A stretch of DNA of 64,000 nucleotides. Source: Pseudomonas rhodesiae. GTDB taxonomy: Bacteria > Pseudomonadota > Gammaproteobacteria > Pseudomonadales > Pseudomonadaceae. The first letter of the stretch is position 1, and every line of letters begins with the position of its first letter. The notes below the pieces were generated by a model. The model had not been told where the DNA came from and ran no database searches. It was given only the letters and a program-made list of their open reading frames with translations. The stretch spans positions 62,001-126,000 of the forward strand of contig NZ_VFEU01000008.1 in NCBI RefSeq assembly GCF_007858255.1. Direction: 5' to 3'. The position numbers and the translations under genes are program-made. Below are positions 1 through 8,553 of this stretch, in pieces.

Positions 1-360
1 AGCTTCTGCGCCACCGCACTGTGGACCTTGGTGCCGGACAAACTCGACGATGACGAAGCCAGCACCACGCGCAAGTTCGGGCCTTTCCTGACCACGCTGA
101 TTGCGTTTTTCCTCGCGGAAATCGGTGACAAGACGCAGATCGCCACGGTGATGCTCGCCGCGCAATATCCGGAACTGTGGCTGGTGATTATCGGTACCAC
201 TCTGGGCATGCTGATTGCCAACGTGCCGGTGGTATTGGCGGGGAATTTCGCCGCAGAGAAACTGCCGCTGACGTTGATTCGCCGACTGGCCGCCTCAGCG
301 TTTTTCATCCTGGCGATCGTAGCGGTGTACAAGGCCATGCAGAGCAGTGGCTGGATCTAA
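1..360 (+). CDS. TMEM165/GDT1 family transporter, C-terminal part (5' end outside window)
   Basis: The reading frame is open from the first base and gives the last 119 residues of a UPF0016/GDT1 membrane protein. The family signature E-x-G-D-K-T is visible in FLAEIGDKTQIATVML, followed by two more hydrophobic segments that end next to the stop. GDT1 proteins exchange Mn2+ or Ca2+ for protons in the inner membrane; in bacteria the best-known role is manganese export. What is seen is one of the two repeats, so the usual two-motif architecture cannot be confirmed here. The N-terminal half lies before position 1. An inverted repeat at 385-420 follows the stop. Confidence 0.85.
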   Translation, partial: SFCATALWTLVPDKLDDDEASTTRKFGPFLTTLIAFFLAEIGDKTQIATVMLAAQYPELWLVIIGTTLGMLIANVPVVLAGNFAAEKLPLTLIRRLAASAFFILAIVAVYKAMQSSGWI

Positions 361-384
361 GAGTCTCAACCTGCAAACCCAATC

Positions 385-420
385 CAACGTGGGAGGGGGG
401 CAAACCCTCTCCCACCGTTG
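385..420. repeat. REP-like inverted repeat between convergent genes
   Basis: The arms CAACGTGGGAGGGG and CCCTCTCCCACCGTTG can fold into a hairpin. The GTGGGAGGGGGC core is the short palindrome that recurs at 14141, 50217 and 53201 in this window. It lies between the convergent GDT1-type and M48 genes, where such palindromes often also serve as transcription stops. Confidence 0.6.
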
Positions 421-433
421 GATCGTCACAGGG

Positions 434-1252
434 TCAAGATTTTTTGGCCTGCTGATAGAGCGGCATGACCTTTGGAATGGCCGCCTGCAGCGAGGCGATG
501 CGGCTGTCAGACGCCGGGTGCGTGCTCATGAACTCCGGCGGCGCGCCCTCGGACGCCTTGGCCATCTTGTTCCACAACGTGATCGCGGCGTTCGGGTTGT
601 AGCCGGCGCGGGCAGACAGTTCCAGGCCGATCAGGTCCGCTTCGTTTTCATTGCTGCGGCTGTTGGGCAAGGTCATGCCGTAGTTGGCTACGGTGTCGGC
701 CAGCGCCAGACTGTCCTGACCCAGGCCAAACAGCGCACCGGCGCCCTGCTTGGCCATTTCGATGCCGTAAGCCTTGGACATGGCTTCGCGACCATGCTCA
801 CGCAGGGCATGGGCGATTTCATGGCCCATTACCGCGGCCAATTCGTCATCGGTGAGCTTGAGGTTGTCGATCAGCGCGCTGTACACGAAGATCTTGCCGC
901 CAGGCCCGCAGTTGGCGTTCATCTCATCGCTTTTGATCAGGTTCACTTCCCAGTTCCACTGCGCCGCATCCGCACGGAAGGTCGGTGCCTGGGCGATCAG
1001 ACGCTTGGCAATGGCCTGCACGCGCTTGGCGTTGGCACTGGTTTTATCCACCAAGCCTTTGCCGCTGGCCTCACCCAGGGTCTGCTGGTAGGACTGAGCA
1101 TACATTTGGTCGACTTCCTGGCTCGACAGCATGCTGAACATGTACTGCTTGCGCTCTACCCCAACGGCGCCGCCGCTGGTGGTGTTGACCGATTGACACC
1201 CGGCCAGCAGGACCGCTGCCGCCAATACACTTACCGCCAGTGATTTCTTCAT
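434..1252 (-). CDS. M48 family metalloprotease, lipoprotein
   Basis: The 272-residue product starts MKKSLAVSVLAAAVLLAGC, a signal peptide with a lipobox (LAGC), so it should be anchored in the envelope on the periplasmic side. The zinc site HEIAH lies in a stretch reading VMGHEIAHALREH, and the third ligand is in NENEADLIG, as in M48 peptidases. The overall layout fits the small LoiP/YggG-like group of M48 lipoproteins that degrade or help assemble outer-membrane proteins; this is inferred from family. The start at 1252 was chosen over an in-frame upstream ATG at 1288 because it has a good AGGGAG ribosome site and begins the signal peptide exactly. Confidence 0.88.
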   Translation of the reverse strand: MKKSLAVSVLAAAVLLAGCQSVNTTSGGAVGVERKQYMFSMLSSQEVDQMYAQSYQQTLGEASGKGLVDKTSANAKRVQAIAKRLIAQAPTFRADAAQWNWEVNLIKSDEMNANCGPGGKIFVYSALIDNLKLTDDELAAVMGHEIAHALREHGREAMSKAYGIEMAKQGAGALFGLGQDSLALADTVANYGMTLPNSRSNENEADLIGLELSARAGYNPNAAITLWNKMAKASEGAPPEFMSTHPASDSRIASLQAAIPKVMPLYQQAKKS

Positions 1253-1495
1253 CAATACACTCTCCCTGAAAAGACGCCCTGAAAACATGGCGCGTATCGT
1301 AGGCGTTCAACTGTATCGACGCCAGATACACCAGACGTGTAACCGCTGAATTTCGGATACATCTCACACCTCCCGCTGCGGCGGCGGCTGTCCCGTTTGC
1401 GACAAACGGCCGGCTTTTGATCGCCCACCGCTCATGACCTGCACGCCCCAGGCCGATACAACGGGCAGCCCATCTCTTCTGCGCGTGGAGTGCTC

Positions 1496-3634
1496 ATGAA
1501 ATTCAAGTCGATTCAGTTTTCGGTCGCCGCATTGGCCGGGGCCATTGCGCTGACCGTGGTCGCGGTGCTGGTGCTCTACGCGTTGTTCGCCGGCGCGCGC
1601 ACCCAAGAGATGGTCCAGCAACGCACTCAGGCGCAGTTCGAGCAGATCATCGAGCAGCGCCTGACGTCCCTGGCGCAAACCCAGGCCACCCAGATCCAGC
1701 GTGAGCTGGAGGCGCCACTGGTGACCGCCAAAGGTTTGGCCACCGCCAACGCCCTGATTGCGATGAAGGACGCCAAGGGCGAGCCCGCGCTGCAGATCGG
1801 CCGTGAGCAATTGATCAACCTGCTGCGTGAAAGTGTGGTGCGCAACCCAAAAATCCTCGGCGCCTACATCGGCTGGGAACCTAACGCAATCGATCATAAC
1901 GACGCCGCCTACGTGAACAGCCCCATCGTCGGCATGGGCGCCGACGGCCGCTTTATCCCGTGGTGGTATCGCAACGCGGACGGCAGCCTGGGCCTGGATA
2001 AGCTCGCCGACGTGGCCGACCAGAAAATGCTCTCCACCGGCGTGCGCGCCAGCGAGTACTACCTGTGCTCCAAGGAAAACCAGAAGCCCTGCGCCATCGA
2101 CCCCGCCCCGTATAAAGTCGGCGACGTGATGGTGATGCTGGCCTCGTTTATCGAACCGATCATGGTCGATGGCAAGTTCCAGGGCATTGTGGGGGCCGAT
2201 CTGTCGGTGAACTTCATTCAGGACATGCTCACCAGTGCCGACCAGAAGCTCTATAACGGCGCCGGCGAACTGGCGCTGATCTCCAGCAACGGCCGCTTGG
2301 TGGCCTACACCAAGGACGCCAGCAAGCTCGGCGAAAAGGCCAGCGACCTGCTCGACGCCAGCGAACTGGCCAACCTCAACCAGCTCAAACCCGGCGAAGT
2401 GCGCTACGACATCGACCGCGAGCACGGCCATATCGAGTTGTTCCTGCCCTTCGGCATCGGCCAGACCGACGCACGCTGGACCTTGATGATGCAATTGCCA
2501 TTGGCGGCGGTGATGGCCGACTCGCAGAAACTGCAAAGCGACCTGCAAGCCCAGCGCAAAACCGATACCGTCGGCATGGCGATCGCCGGCCTGGTGGTGG
2601 CCGGGCTCGGCCTGCTGGTGATCTGGCTGGTTGGGCATGGGATTGCACGCCCGCTCAAACAGATGGTGGCCATGCTCAATGACATCGCCCAAGGCGAAGG
2701 CGACCTGACACGCCGCCTGACCAGCGACCGCGCCGACGAGTTGGGCGCAATTGCCAGCGGGTTCAACACCTTTCTGATCAAATTGCAGGCCATGATTACC
2801 CAGGTGGTGAGCTCGGTGCAGAAGGTCAGCGATTCGTCGGAGCACACCGCCGATATTGCGATCCGCACCAACCAGGGCGTGCATAAGCAGATGGTGGAAA
2901 TCGACCAGGTCGCCACTGCCGTGCATGAGATGACCGCCACCGCCCAGGACGTGGCGCGCAATGCCACCCAGGCCGCGCAAGCCGCCAGCCACGCCGATCA
3001 GGCCGCGAGTCAGGGCATGCGCATTGTGCGCGACACCTCGGCCTCCATCGGTGTGCTGGCCGAGGAAATCGGCAAAGCGGTGGCGGTGGTGCAAACGCTG
3101 GCCAAGGACAGTGAAAACATCAACGCGATCCTGACTGCCATTCGCGGGATTGCCGAACAGACCAACCTGCTGGCGCTGAACGCTGCCATCGAAGCCGCGC
3201 GCGCCGGCGAACAAGGTCGCGGGTTTGCCGTGGTCGCCGACGAAGTGCGCAACCTGGCGCAAAAAACCCAGCAGGCCACCGAAGAAATCCAGGCCATGAT
3301 CCAGCAGTTGCAACAAGGCACACGGGACGTGGTACGAGTGATGGAAGACAGTCAGAACCGCACCGACGAAAGCGTACAACACGCGGCCAAGGCGGCTGAA
3401 GCGCTGGAGACTATTACTCAGGCAGTGTCGGTGATAAACGACATGAACACTCAGATTGCCAGTGCGGCCGAGGAGCAGAGCGCAGTGGCCGAGGACATCA
3501 ATCGCAACGTGATTAATATCGGCCAGGTGGCCAATGAAGTGGCGGGCGGCGCCGACGAGTCCAGCGCGGCCAGTGCGGACTTGACCAAGCTGGCGGAGCA
3601 GCAGCGGCGGCTGATCAATCAGTTCAAGGTGTAG
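1496..3634 (+). CDS. Methyl-accepting chemotaxis protein with dCache sensor
   Basis: This 712-residue chemoreceptor has a first membrane segment at about residues 8-30, a periplasmic region of some 320 residues, a second membrane segment near 365, a HAMP linker and a cytoplasmic signalling hairpin. The CheA/CheW contact tip reads [19 protein letters not shown] and is followed by [14 protein letters not shown]. The periplasmic part, with YIGWEPN, a WWYRN motif and GIVGADLSV, fits a double Cache (dCache_1) domain. I cannot name the ligand; amino acids and polyamines are common for this class in Pseudomonas. There is no CheR-tethering pentapeptide at the C-terminus. The ATG at 1496 follows GGAG by five bases and is preferred to the GTG at 1490. 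Confidence 0.92.
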   Translation: MKFKSIQFSVAALAGAIALTVVAVLVLYALFAGARTQEMVQQRTQAQFEQIIEQRLTSLAQTQATQIQRELEAPLVTAKGLATANALIAMKDAKGEPALQIGREQLINLLRESVVRNPKILGAYIGWEPNAIDHNDAAYVNSPIVGMGADGRFIPWWYRNADGSLGLDKLADVADQKMLSTGVRASEYYLCSKENQKPCAIDPAPYKVGDVMVMLASFIEPIMVDGKFQGIVGADLSVNFIQDMLTSADQKLYNGAGELALISSNGRLVAYTKDASKLGEKASDLLDASELANLNQLKPGEVRYDIDREHGHIELFLPFGIGQTDARWTLMMQLPLAAVMADSQKLQSDLQAQRKTDTVGMAIAGLVVAGLGLLVIWLVGHGIARPLKQMVAMLNDIAQGEGDLTRRLTSDRADELGAIASGFNTFLIKLQAMITQVVSSVQKVSDSSEHTADIAIRTNQGVHKQMVEIDQVATAVHEMTATAQDVARNATQAAQAASHADQAASQGMRIVRDTSASIGVLAEEIGKAVAVVQTLAKDSENINAILTAIRGIAEQTNLLALNAAIEAARAGEQGRGFAVVADEVRNLAQKTQQATEEIQAMIQQLQQGTRDVVRVMEDSQNRTDESVQHAAKAAEALETITQAVSVINDMNTQIASAAEEQSAVAEDINRNVINIGQVANEVAGGADESSAASADLTKLAEQQRRLINQFKV

Positions 3635-3649
3635 GGCGCGCCGACAGGC

Positions 3650-4270
3650 TCACGCCGGGGTCAGGCACTCCGGCCCATTGAGCTTGGGATCGTTGACCAG
3701 GTTGGCCAGGACCCGCTCGCGCAACGCGCTCGGTTCACTGGCCAGCAATGCCTGCAACGCCGGCAGCGGTGTGTCGGGGTTGAGCCAGGCCGCTTGCCCT
3801 GCTGCATCCAGGATCAACGGCCGGCGCTGACTTTGTGCGGCCTGCGTCACCACCGCCGTGCTCAGCCACACCTGTTCCTGCACGGGGTAGGCTTCCCAGA
3901 TTGCGGCAAAAAACAACGAGGAGCCCTCCCCCGGCGTCAGCCAGTACGGGCGTTTGCGCTGGGTTCCGCGCCATTCGTAGAAACCGTTGGCTGGCAAAAG
4001 GCAGCGGCGCTGGCGAAACGCTTCGCGAAACATCGGTTGCTCGGCCAGGGTTTCGGCGCGGGCATGGGCCGGGGTGCGGGACAGGTCGGTGAGCCAGGGC
4101 GGCGTCAGCCCCCAGCGAGCGCGGGCCAGGGTGAGCTGCTCGCCTTCCAGGCGCTGGATCAGCACCGAATCGTTCGGCGAAATGTTCCACTGCGCCTGCT
4201 GATCGGCCGGAAAGCCCGGCAAGGCAGCGAAGGTGGGGTTCCAGCGAAACAGGGCATAACGTCCACACAT
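3650..4270 (-). CDS. SRAP (YedK/HMCES-like) family protein with altered active site
   Basis: The 206-residue protein begins MCGRY, the hallmark of SOS-response-associated peptidase (SRAP) proteins, in which Cys2 forms a thiazolidine crosslink with abasic sites in single-stranded DNA. NISPN, ARAET, NGFYEW (Glu99) and RRPLIL mark the fold. The family Asn in the NAR-x-ET motif is His69 here (HARAET), and the catalytic His of the H-D-R-x-P motif is replaced (AQSQRRPLIL, Ser147 by alignment from memory). Cys2 and Glu99 are kept. It may therefore bind abasic DNA but release it differently from YedK, or be a divergent paralogue with another role. Confidence 0.85.
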   Translation of the reverse strand: MCGRYALFRWNPTFAALPGFPADQQAQWNISPNDSVLIQRLEGEQLTLARARWGLTPPWLTDLSRTPAHARAETLAEQPMFREAFRQRRCLLPANGFYEWRGTQRKRPYWLTPGEGSSLFFAAIWEAYPVQEQVWLSTAVVTQAAQSQRRPLILDAAGQAAWLNPDTPLPALQALLASEPSALRERVLANLVNDPKLNGPECLTPA

Positions 4271-4306
4271 GGGGCAACACGACTCTTGGATAAACCGGCC
4301 GACAGC

Positions 4307-4567
4307 CTAACAGACCAGCACGTCGGGGAAGCTGTCGGGTTCATCGCCGGGCAGCGGTTGCGCGCCGACATAGGCAGTGATCAGCTCGCGGGCGTCGAGT
4401 GCGCGGTCGTTGTCCACTTCCAGGCCAAGCAGGCCGAAGATCGGCAATTCGCCGGTGCCGCCGAGCAAATGGCGGCCCACCAAGTGCGCCTCGATACCCT
4501 CGCTGGCGAGCATCTGCTGCAGCAGCTCGCCTTCCATCAGGTTTTCCGGTTCGTAGACTCGCTGCAT
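4307..4567 (-). CDS. DUF2007-type small protein
   Basis: This 86-residue protein starts MQRVYEPENLMEGELLQQML and contains ASEGIEAHLVG, typical of DUF2007 (putative signal transducing protein), a small alpha/beta domain found with or without zinc-finger partners. No membrane segment or signal peptide is seen. It lies 11 bases downstream of the CPXCG-type zinc protein on the same strand, so the two are probably co-transcribed. The in-frame extension to 4657 would run through that neighbour and is rejected. The function is unknown. Confidence 0.8.
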   Translation of the reverse strand: MQRVYEPENLMEGELLQQMLASEGIEAHLVGRHLLGGTGELPIFGLLGLEVDNDRALDARELITAYVGAQPLPGDEPDSFPDVLVC

Positions 4568-4578
4568 AGGCGTACCTG

Positions 4579-4761
4579 TTATTCGTTCTCGCTGCGGGTG
4601 TCGAGCATCCACTCGTCGCCATGCACCTGCAGATTGAAAATGATCGGTCTGCAACACACCTGGCAGTCTTCAATGTAAATCTGATCGCCACCAGACAAAT
4701 CCACCGATGTTTCAACCGACTCGCCACAATAAGGACAATCGTACAGCGCAGTTTCCAGCAT
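4579..4761 (-). CDS. CPXCG motif-containing cysteine-rich protein
   Basis: The 60-residue product reads [17 protein letters not shown] and later [10 protein letters not shown], giving a CPYCG pair and a CQVC pair that would bind one zinc ion as a small ribbon. This is the CPXCG cysteine-rich protein family, widespread in gammaproteobacteria and of unknown role. It is the first gene of a likely two-gene unit with the DUF2007-type gene. The divergent acyltransferase gene starts 130 bases away, so the two promoters share the space between. Confidence 0.85.
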   Translation of the reverse strand: MLETALYDCPYCGESVETSVDLSGGDQIYIEDCQVCCRPIIFNLQVHGDEWMLDTRSENE

Positions 4762-4786
4762 CGCAGTCTCCCAGGTGACTTGTGCG

Positions 4787-4792
4787 TATAAT
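4787..4792 (+). promoter_or_regulatory. Candidate -10 box for the acyltransferase gene
   Basis: A perfect TATAAT lies 100 bases before the acyltransferase start in the divergent intergenic region. No good -35 hexamer is seen at the usual distance, so the call rests on the -10 and its position alone. Confidence 0.4.
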
Positions 4793-4891
4793 CGCCGGTC
4801 TATTTACAGGGTTATACCCCGGCTGAGCCAATGACTCGGGCCGTACCCTGGTATTTCTTCTACTTACCCTAGCCGTTTCTAACAAGAGAGC

Positions 4892-6058
4892 ATGATGGGC
4901 GAATTCGATACCATCCGACCTTACAACGACAGCGAAGTCCCGGCGGTGCTGGCGCGGCTGTTCAGTGACAAGGCCTTTCTGGACATCCTGACCCACTTCC
5001 GCTTCCCCCGCTTCGCCGGCACCCTTGGCTGGCTGCTCAAGCCGATGATCGCCCGCAAATTGCGCCGCGAATTCGCCGGCGTCACCACCGTGGCGACGCT
5101 GCAGGACAAAGTCGAGTATTACGTCGACCACACCATCGACCGGGCGACCGACGGCGTCACCTACACCGGGGTCGAGCAGCTCAAATCGGGCACCGCCTAC
5201 CTGTTTCTGGCCAACCATCGCGATATCGTGATGGACCCGGCCTTCGTCAACTACGCCGTGTACCACGCCGGCCTGCCGACGCCGCGCATCGCCATCGGCG
5301 ACAACCTGCTGCAAAAGCCGTTCGTCAGCGATCTGATGCGCCTGAACAAGAGCTTCATCGTGCACCGCTCGATCACCGGGCGGAAGGAAAAGATGGCGGC
5401 GTTCAACCTGCTGTCGGCCTACATCAACCATTCGATCCTCAATGACGGCCAATCGATCTGGATCGCCCAGGCCGAAGGCCGCGCCAAGGACGGCGACGAT
5501 CGCACCGAATCGGCGATCCTCAAGATGTTCCACGTCAGCCGCAAGGACGAACCGTTCGCCGAAGTGATCCAGTCGCTAAACCTGACGCCGGTGTCCATCA
5601 GCTACGAATACGACCCCTGCGATGCGGCCAAAGCGCGCGAACTGTATATCCGCGCCACCACCGGCACCTACACCAAGGCACCGGGCGAGGACGACGTGAG
5701 CATTGCCCTGGGCATCACCGGCTACAAGGGCCGGGTGCATATCAACTTCGCCCCGCCGATTACCGAGCGCTTCGAAGACACCAAGGTGCTGGCGGTGGAA
5801 ATGGACCGGCAGATTCTCGGCGGCTACCGTTTGTTTCCGGTGCACTACCTGGCTTATGCCCAATGGAGTGACGCCGACCCGCAATTGCAGGTGCCCAAGG
5901 CCGAGGAGCTGTTCCCCGCCGATGAGTTGGCCAAGGCGAAGGCCGAGTGGGAGCGGCGCTTAAGCGAATGCCCGGCGGAACACCGGCCATTCCTGGTGGT
6001 GCAATATGCAACGCCGGTGCGCAATCAGTATCGGGTCAAGGCTGGAATCCCGCTGTAA
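4892..6058 (+). CDS. 1-acyl-sn-glycerol-3-phosphate acyltransferase family protein (PlsC domain)
   Basis: The 388-residue protein carries a PlsC-type domain: FLANHRDIVMD (block I, about residue 108), then KSFIVHRS and AQAEGRAKDG (the EGR block). Such enzymes transfer acyl chains to lysophospholipids at the inner membrane. The histidine and aspartate are spaced H-x5-D rather than the usual H-x4-D; similar NHRDIV-x-D motifs occur in a subfamily that is longer than PlsC, so I infer a conserved variant rather than a defect. The C-terminal 150 residues are outside the PlsC domain. The substrate is unknown. A second ATG directly follows the first and either could start translation. Confidence 0.82.
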   Translation: MMGEFDTIRPYNDSEVPAVLARLFSDKAFLDILTHFRFPRFAGTLGWLLKPMIARKLRREFAGVTTVATLQDKVEYYVDHTIDRATDGVTYTGVEQLKSGTAYLFLANHRDIVMDPAFVNYAVYHAGLPTPRIAIGDNLLQKPFVSDLMRLNKSFIVHRSITGRKEKMAAFNLLSAYINHSILNDGQSIWIAQAEGRAKDGDDRTESAILKMFHVSRKDEPFAEVIQSLNLTPVSISYEYDPCDAAKARELYIRATTGTYTKAPGEDDVSIALGITGYKGRVHINFAPPITERFEDTKVLAVEMDRQILGGYRLFPVHYLAYAQWSDADPQLQVPKAEELFPADELAKAKAEWERRLSECPAEHRPFLVVQYATPVRNQYRVKAGIPL

Positions 6059-6111
6059 ACATCGGGCAAAAAATGGGCGGCCTGCACCTCCCACGCTTGC
6101 TTTGCGGTGTT

Positions 6112-6369
6112 TTAAAGGTGAGTGCTGACCCACGAGGTCAGCAGTGCCAGCCCCAAACAGGCGAACCCGATGCGATAAGCCACACGATGCGCCCGTACAA
6201 GGCGTACATCCAGAAACAGCATCGGCTGATCGATTGCGCGTTCTTCGCTTTGGGCGGCGAGCTTGGTCAAGGCGCGCTGCTCGCGCAGGCGGGTGACATA
6301 CAGCAGCGCGGCGCCTGGGCAGGCAATTGCCAGCGCGACAGTGTTAATCAATAGTGCGGGCAGTGCCAT
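6112..6369 (-). CDS. Small inner-membrane protein, two predicted helices
   Basis: The 85-residue product begins MALPALLINTVALAIACPGAALLYV, a first membrane helix, continues with a charged loop (RLREQRALTKLAAQSEERA) and ends with a second helix, GFACLGLALLTSWV. I do not recognise a family. The start at 6369 has GAGG upstream; the longer in-frame extension to 6459 is polar and unlikely. It is convergent with the acyltransferase gene and separated from it by about 50 bases. Confidence 0.6.
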   Translation of the reverse strand: MALPALLINTVALAIACPGAALLYVTRLREQRALTKLAAQSEERAIDQPMLFLDVRLVRAHRVAYRIGFACLGLALLTSWVSTHL

Positions 6370-6550
6370 CGCAAACCTCGGTAAAACGGTGCCTGGGTAA
6401 CAGTTTGGATACAACCGCACGCGCACCTCCCCTGCCGCGCGTGAACGGTCCCACCCCATGGACGGCTAATCTATCCAGTAATTTACGGCGTCACCTGAAC
6501 GTCACCTTAACAGTCCACTCTGTGGCCCTTCGGACGTTCGGGAGCTTGTC

Positions 6551-6760
6551 ATGCTGCATGCACAAAACCAGGATCGGCTGTATCTGATCGCTCAAAGCGA
6601 TGAACAGGAGGCGCTGATCGACGGCTTGGCGTTCAACGTTCAAGACCGCCATTGGCTGGTGTACTGCGCCCTGGGCGGGCATCCCCATGCGGACTTGCCG
6701 GAAACCGATCTGCTGACCGGGATCAGCCTGCTGGACTTCTGTATCGATACGGCGGCATGA
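6551..6760 (+). CDS. Hypothetical protein, 69 residues
   Basis: This is a short reading frame, MLHAQNQDRLYLIAQSDEQE, acidic and without a signal peptide or membrane helix. A GGGAG sits about nine bases before the ATG, and the frame is followed 12 bases later by a strong bidirectional terminator, both of which support a real gene. No domain is recognised; it resembles small uncharacterised proteins that recur in Pseudomonas. Confidence 0.6.
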   Translation: MLHAQNQDRLYLIAQSDEQEALIDGLAFNVQDRHWLVYCALGGHPHADLPETDLLTGISLLDFCIDTAA

Positions 6761-6772
6761 AACCGGAGACGT

Positions 6773-6806
6773 AAAAAAACCGGGCCCTAGCGAGCCCGGT
6801 TTTTTG
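6773..6806. terminator. Bidirectional intrinsic terminator
   Basis: A-run, GC stem (ACCGGGC with GCCCGGT) and T-run lie between the convergent 69-residue gene and the YajG-type gene. It can terminate transcription from both sides. Confidence 0.9.
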
Positions 6807-6814
6807 TGGTGCGC

Positions 6815-7399
6815 TTATTGCGAGCTGAGCAACTGGCCGATGCTCGGGTCCTTGAACAGACGGGTCAAGGCATCGCTCAGGACGTCGCTGACCAGCTTGG
6901 TGTTGGTCTCCTGGTTCGGCGACATGCCAAAGCGCTGGTTCAGGGATGCGGCGTAGCGGCCGCTGTAGCGACGGGTGCCGGCGTTGACGTCGGACTTGAA
7001 GGTCGCGCCGATGGACGCCTCGGTCACATACAAACCTTCCTTGGGCGACTGGTATTTCAGCTCAGCCAGGGTGACCGTCAACTGCGGCACGCCCGGCGAG
7101 TTGGAGGGGGTAAAGCCCAGCAGACGCACGGCCGCCTCGGCTTGGGCCTGCAGCTTGGGCAGCACATCCTGGGCGTTGACCGAAATCAGCGCAGTCTCCG
7201 GATACAGGCCCCCACGGGAACCCAACGTCGGCGACGGACGGCCATCCACCACCCGCACCGACACCGGCTGACCATGACCCACCGGGGCCAACTGCGTGGT
7301 GAGTTTCGGTTGCGGGCTGAGTTGTTGCGGGCTGTTGGCGCAGCCAACCAGGGACAACGTGGTCACAGTGATCAAACCGAACAACAGGCGTTGCAACAT
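6815..7399 (-). CDS. YajG family lipoprotein
   Basis: The 194-residue protein starts MLQRLLFGLITVTTLSLVGC, a lipoprotein signal with lipobox LVGC, followed by a Gln/Pro-rich linker. The mature part contains VRVVDGRPSPTLGSRGG and a late segment LVSDVLSDALTRLFKDP, the pattern of YajG-type outer-membrane lipoproteins. Their molecular role is not established. It stands alone on the minus strand and shares the terminator at 6773-6806 with its convergent neighbour. The start is fixed by the signal peptide. Confidence 0.85.
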   Translation of the reverse strand: MLQRLLFGLITVTTLSLVGCANSPQQLSPQPKLTTQLAPVGHGQPVSVRVVDGRPSPTLGSRGGLYPETALISVNAQDVLPKLQAQAEAAVRLLGFTPSNSPGVPQLTVTLAELKYQSPKEGLYVTEASIGATFKSDVNAGTRRYSGRYAASLNQRFGMSPNQETNTKLVSDVLSDALTRLFKDPSIGQLLSSQ

Positions 7400-7593
7400 G
7401 CGCTTCTCTCCAGAAATCAGGTACCGACAGGCCGGCAGTATAACGGGGCGTCATCCCAGGGAACCAGCATCAGTTACAACCTATGACTCACGGCACTGTG
7501 CGCGGTTCGCTGTCACCGATGTGTCACAGCCGATACATCGCCGCGTCATCCCGCATCGGCATGCTTGGCCTCATTCACAGGAGGTTGATCGCC

Positions 7594-7827
7594 ATGCAAT
7601 ATCTCTGGTCGTTGTTTACTCGCAAGCCCGCGCTTCGTCAGTTTGCCTTGCTCGATTCCCAGGGCCGCTGCCAAGCCTTCAAAGAATGCAGCCAGCCGCC
7701 GGTGGGCCAAGGCTGGGTGGAAATCGAAGAAATCCGCCTGAGCTGGATGCATCGCCCGCTGCCGGCCCGGGCCCGTGTCAGCCCACGCGCGACACGGTCA
7801 TCGCGCCACCCAGTGTTGGCCGCCTGA
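7594..7827 (+). CDS. Hypothetical protein, 77 residues
   Basis: The frame begins MQYLWSLFTRKPALRQFALLD at an ATG ten bases after a perfect GGAGG. The product is basic toward its C-terminus (RARVSPRATRSSRHP). No domain, signal peptide or membrane helix is seen. The longer in-frame start at 7483 reads poorly and lacks a ribosome site. It precedes the long non-coding stretch upstream of mqo. Confidence 0.65.
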   Translation: MQYLWSLFTRKPALRQFALLDSQGRCQAFKECSQPPVGQGWVEIEEIRLSWMHRPLPARARVSPRATRSSRHPVLAA

Positions 7828-8553
7828 CCAAACGCCTAATAAAAGTCATAAAACACGCCCATTTCCCTGACGTTCTTCGCTACAATCTCCCCCCGATTAT
7901 AAGGACGTCTCCTGATCGGGCCTCGCAGCATCGTTAATGCCTCGGTATTAACCCCCAAGAATCGCCCACAGAGAGCCGCCCACACAGATCGAGTGAAGCC
8001 GGCGCGCTTGCTGTTCCTTTGCAAACCACCCGCCTTTACCGAATCTGCCAGAGCTGCCATTGCGCTCGGCCACTTGAGTTGTTTGCCCGTTTTGCTGCCT
8101 ATCGGCAGAGGTTTACGGGCCAGGTGCCAGGCTGGGGCAGCCCTTTTTTGAGGTTCACGTCTTCAAAAGAGCGTGAAAAAACGGGTTTTCACAACTTCAC
8201 AAGAGTGTGGCGAGCAAATGAATAGTTTGGCGTTTGTACAAGCACCATCAGCGTCTGGAACAGCCCAACCGCACAGGACCGAGCACCCATCAACCACTGG
8301 AGCTTGAGCCTGTCCGCTACGGATTGATTGCACGCATCGCACGCTTTGACCATAAGTCGAATTGCCACAGCCGCCCATGAATGCGTTCATAGGCAGATCA
8401 GGCCAGGCAGCAAGCGTGTGCTGAGTTGCAAAGAATTGCGAAACGGACATGGCGATCCTGGCCATGGGTAACCTGGGGCAATACGTGAACCGCCCCGTCA
8501 CTCCTGGCAGCCATGCCGTCAATTTGGTGCTGCAGATTTTGGAGACGCGTTAA
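7828..8553 (+). other. 726-base non-coding region upstream of mqo
   Basis: No convincing gene is found here. Visible elements are a TACAAT -10-like box at 7881, an inverted repeat GTTAAT-N8-ATTAAC at 7933-7952, and a second one, GTGAAAA-N6-TTTTCAC, at 8173-8192. If transcription begins near 7890, the mqo leader would exceed 600 bases. A 29-codon frame at 8218-8307 has no good ribosome site. The stretch may hold a small RNA or a long regulatory leader. Confidence 0.5.

Noticed and set aside
1364..3382. A 672-codon open frame antisense to the chemoreceptor
   Set aside because: It mirrors the GC-rich codons of a well-defined gene on the plus strand, is rich in His, Gly and Gln, has no domain and no ribosome site. 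Similar antisense frames at 8623-10023 (mqo), 14939-16318 (hisCD) and 47235-48722 (gatA) were rejected for the same reason.
8218..8307. A 29-codon frame in the mqo leader, possible leader peptide
   Set aside because: There is no clear ribosome site, and it has no runs of a regulatory amino acid; kept only as part of the non-coding region.
8163..8522. A 119-codon frame on the minus strand before mqo
   Set aside because: The composition (many Cys and Ser, no domain) and lack of a ribosome site do not support a gene.
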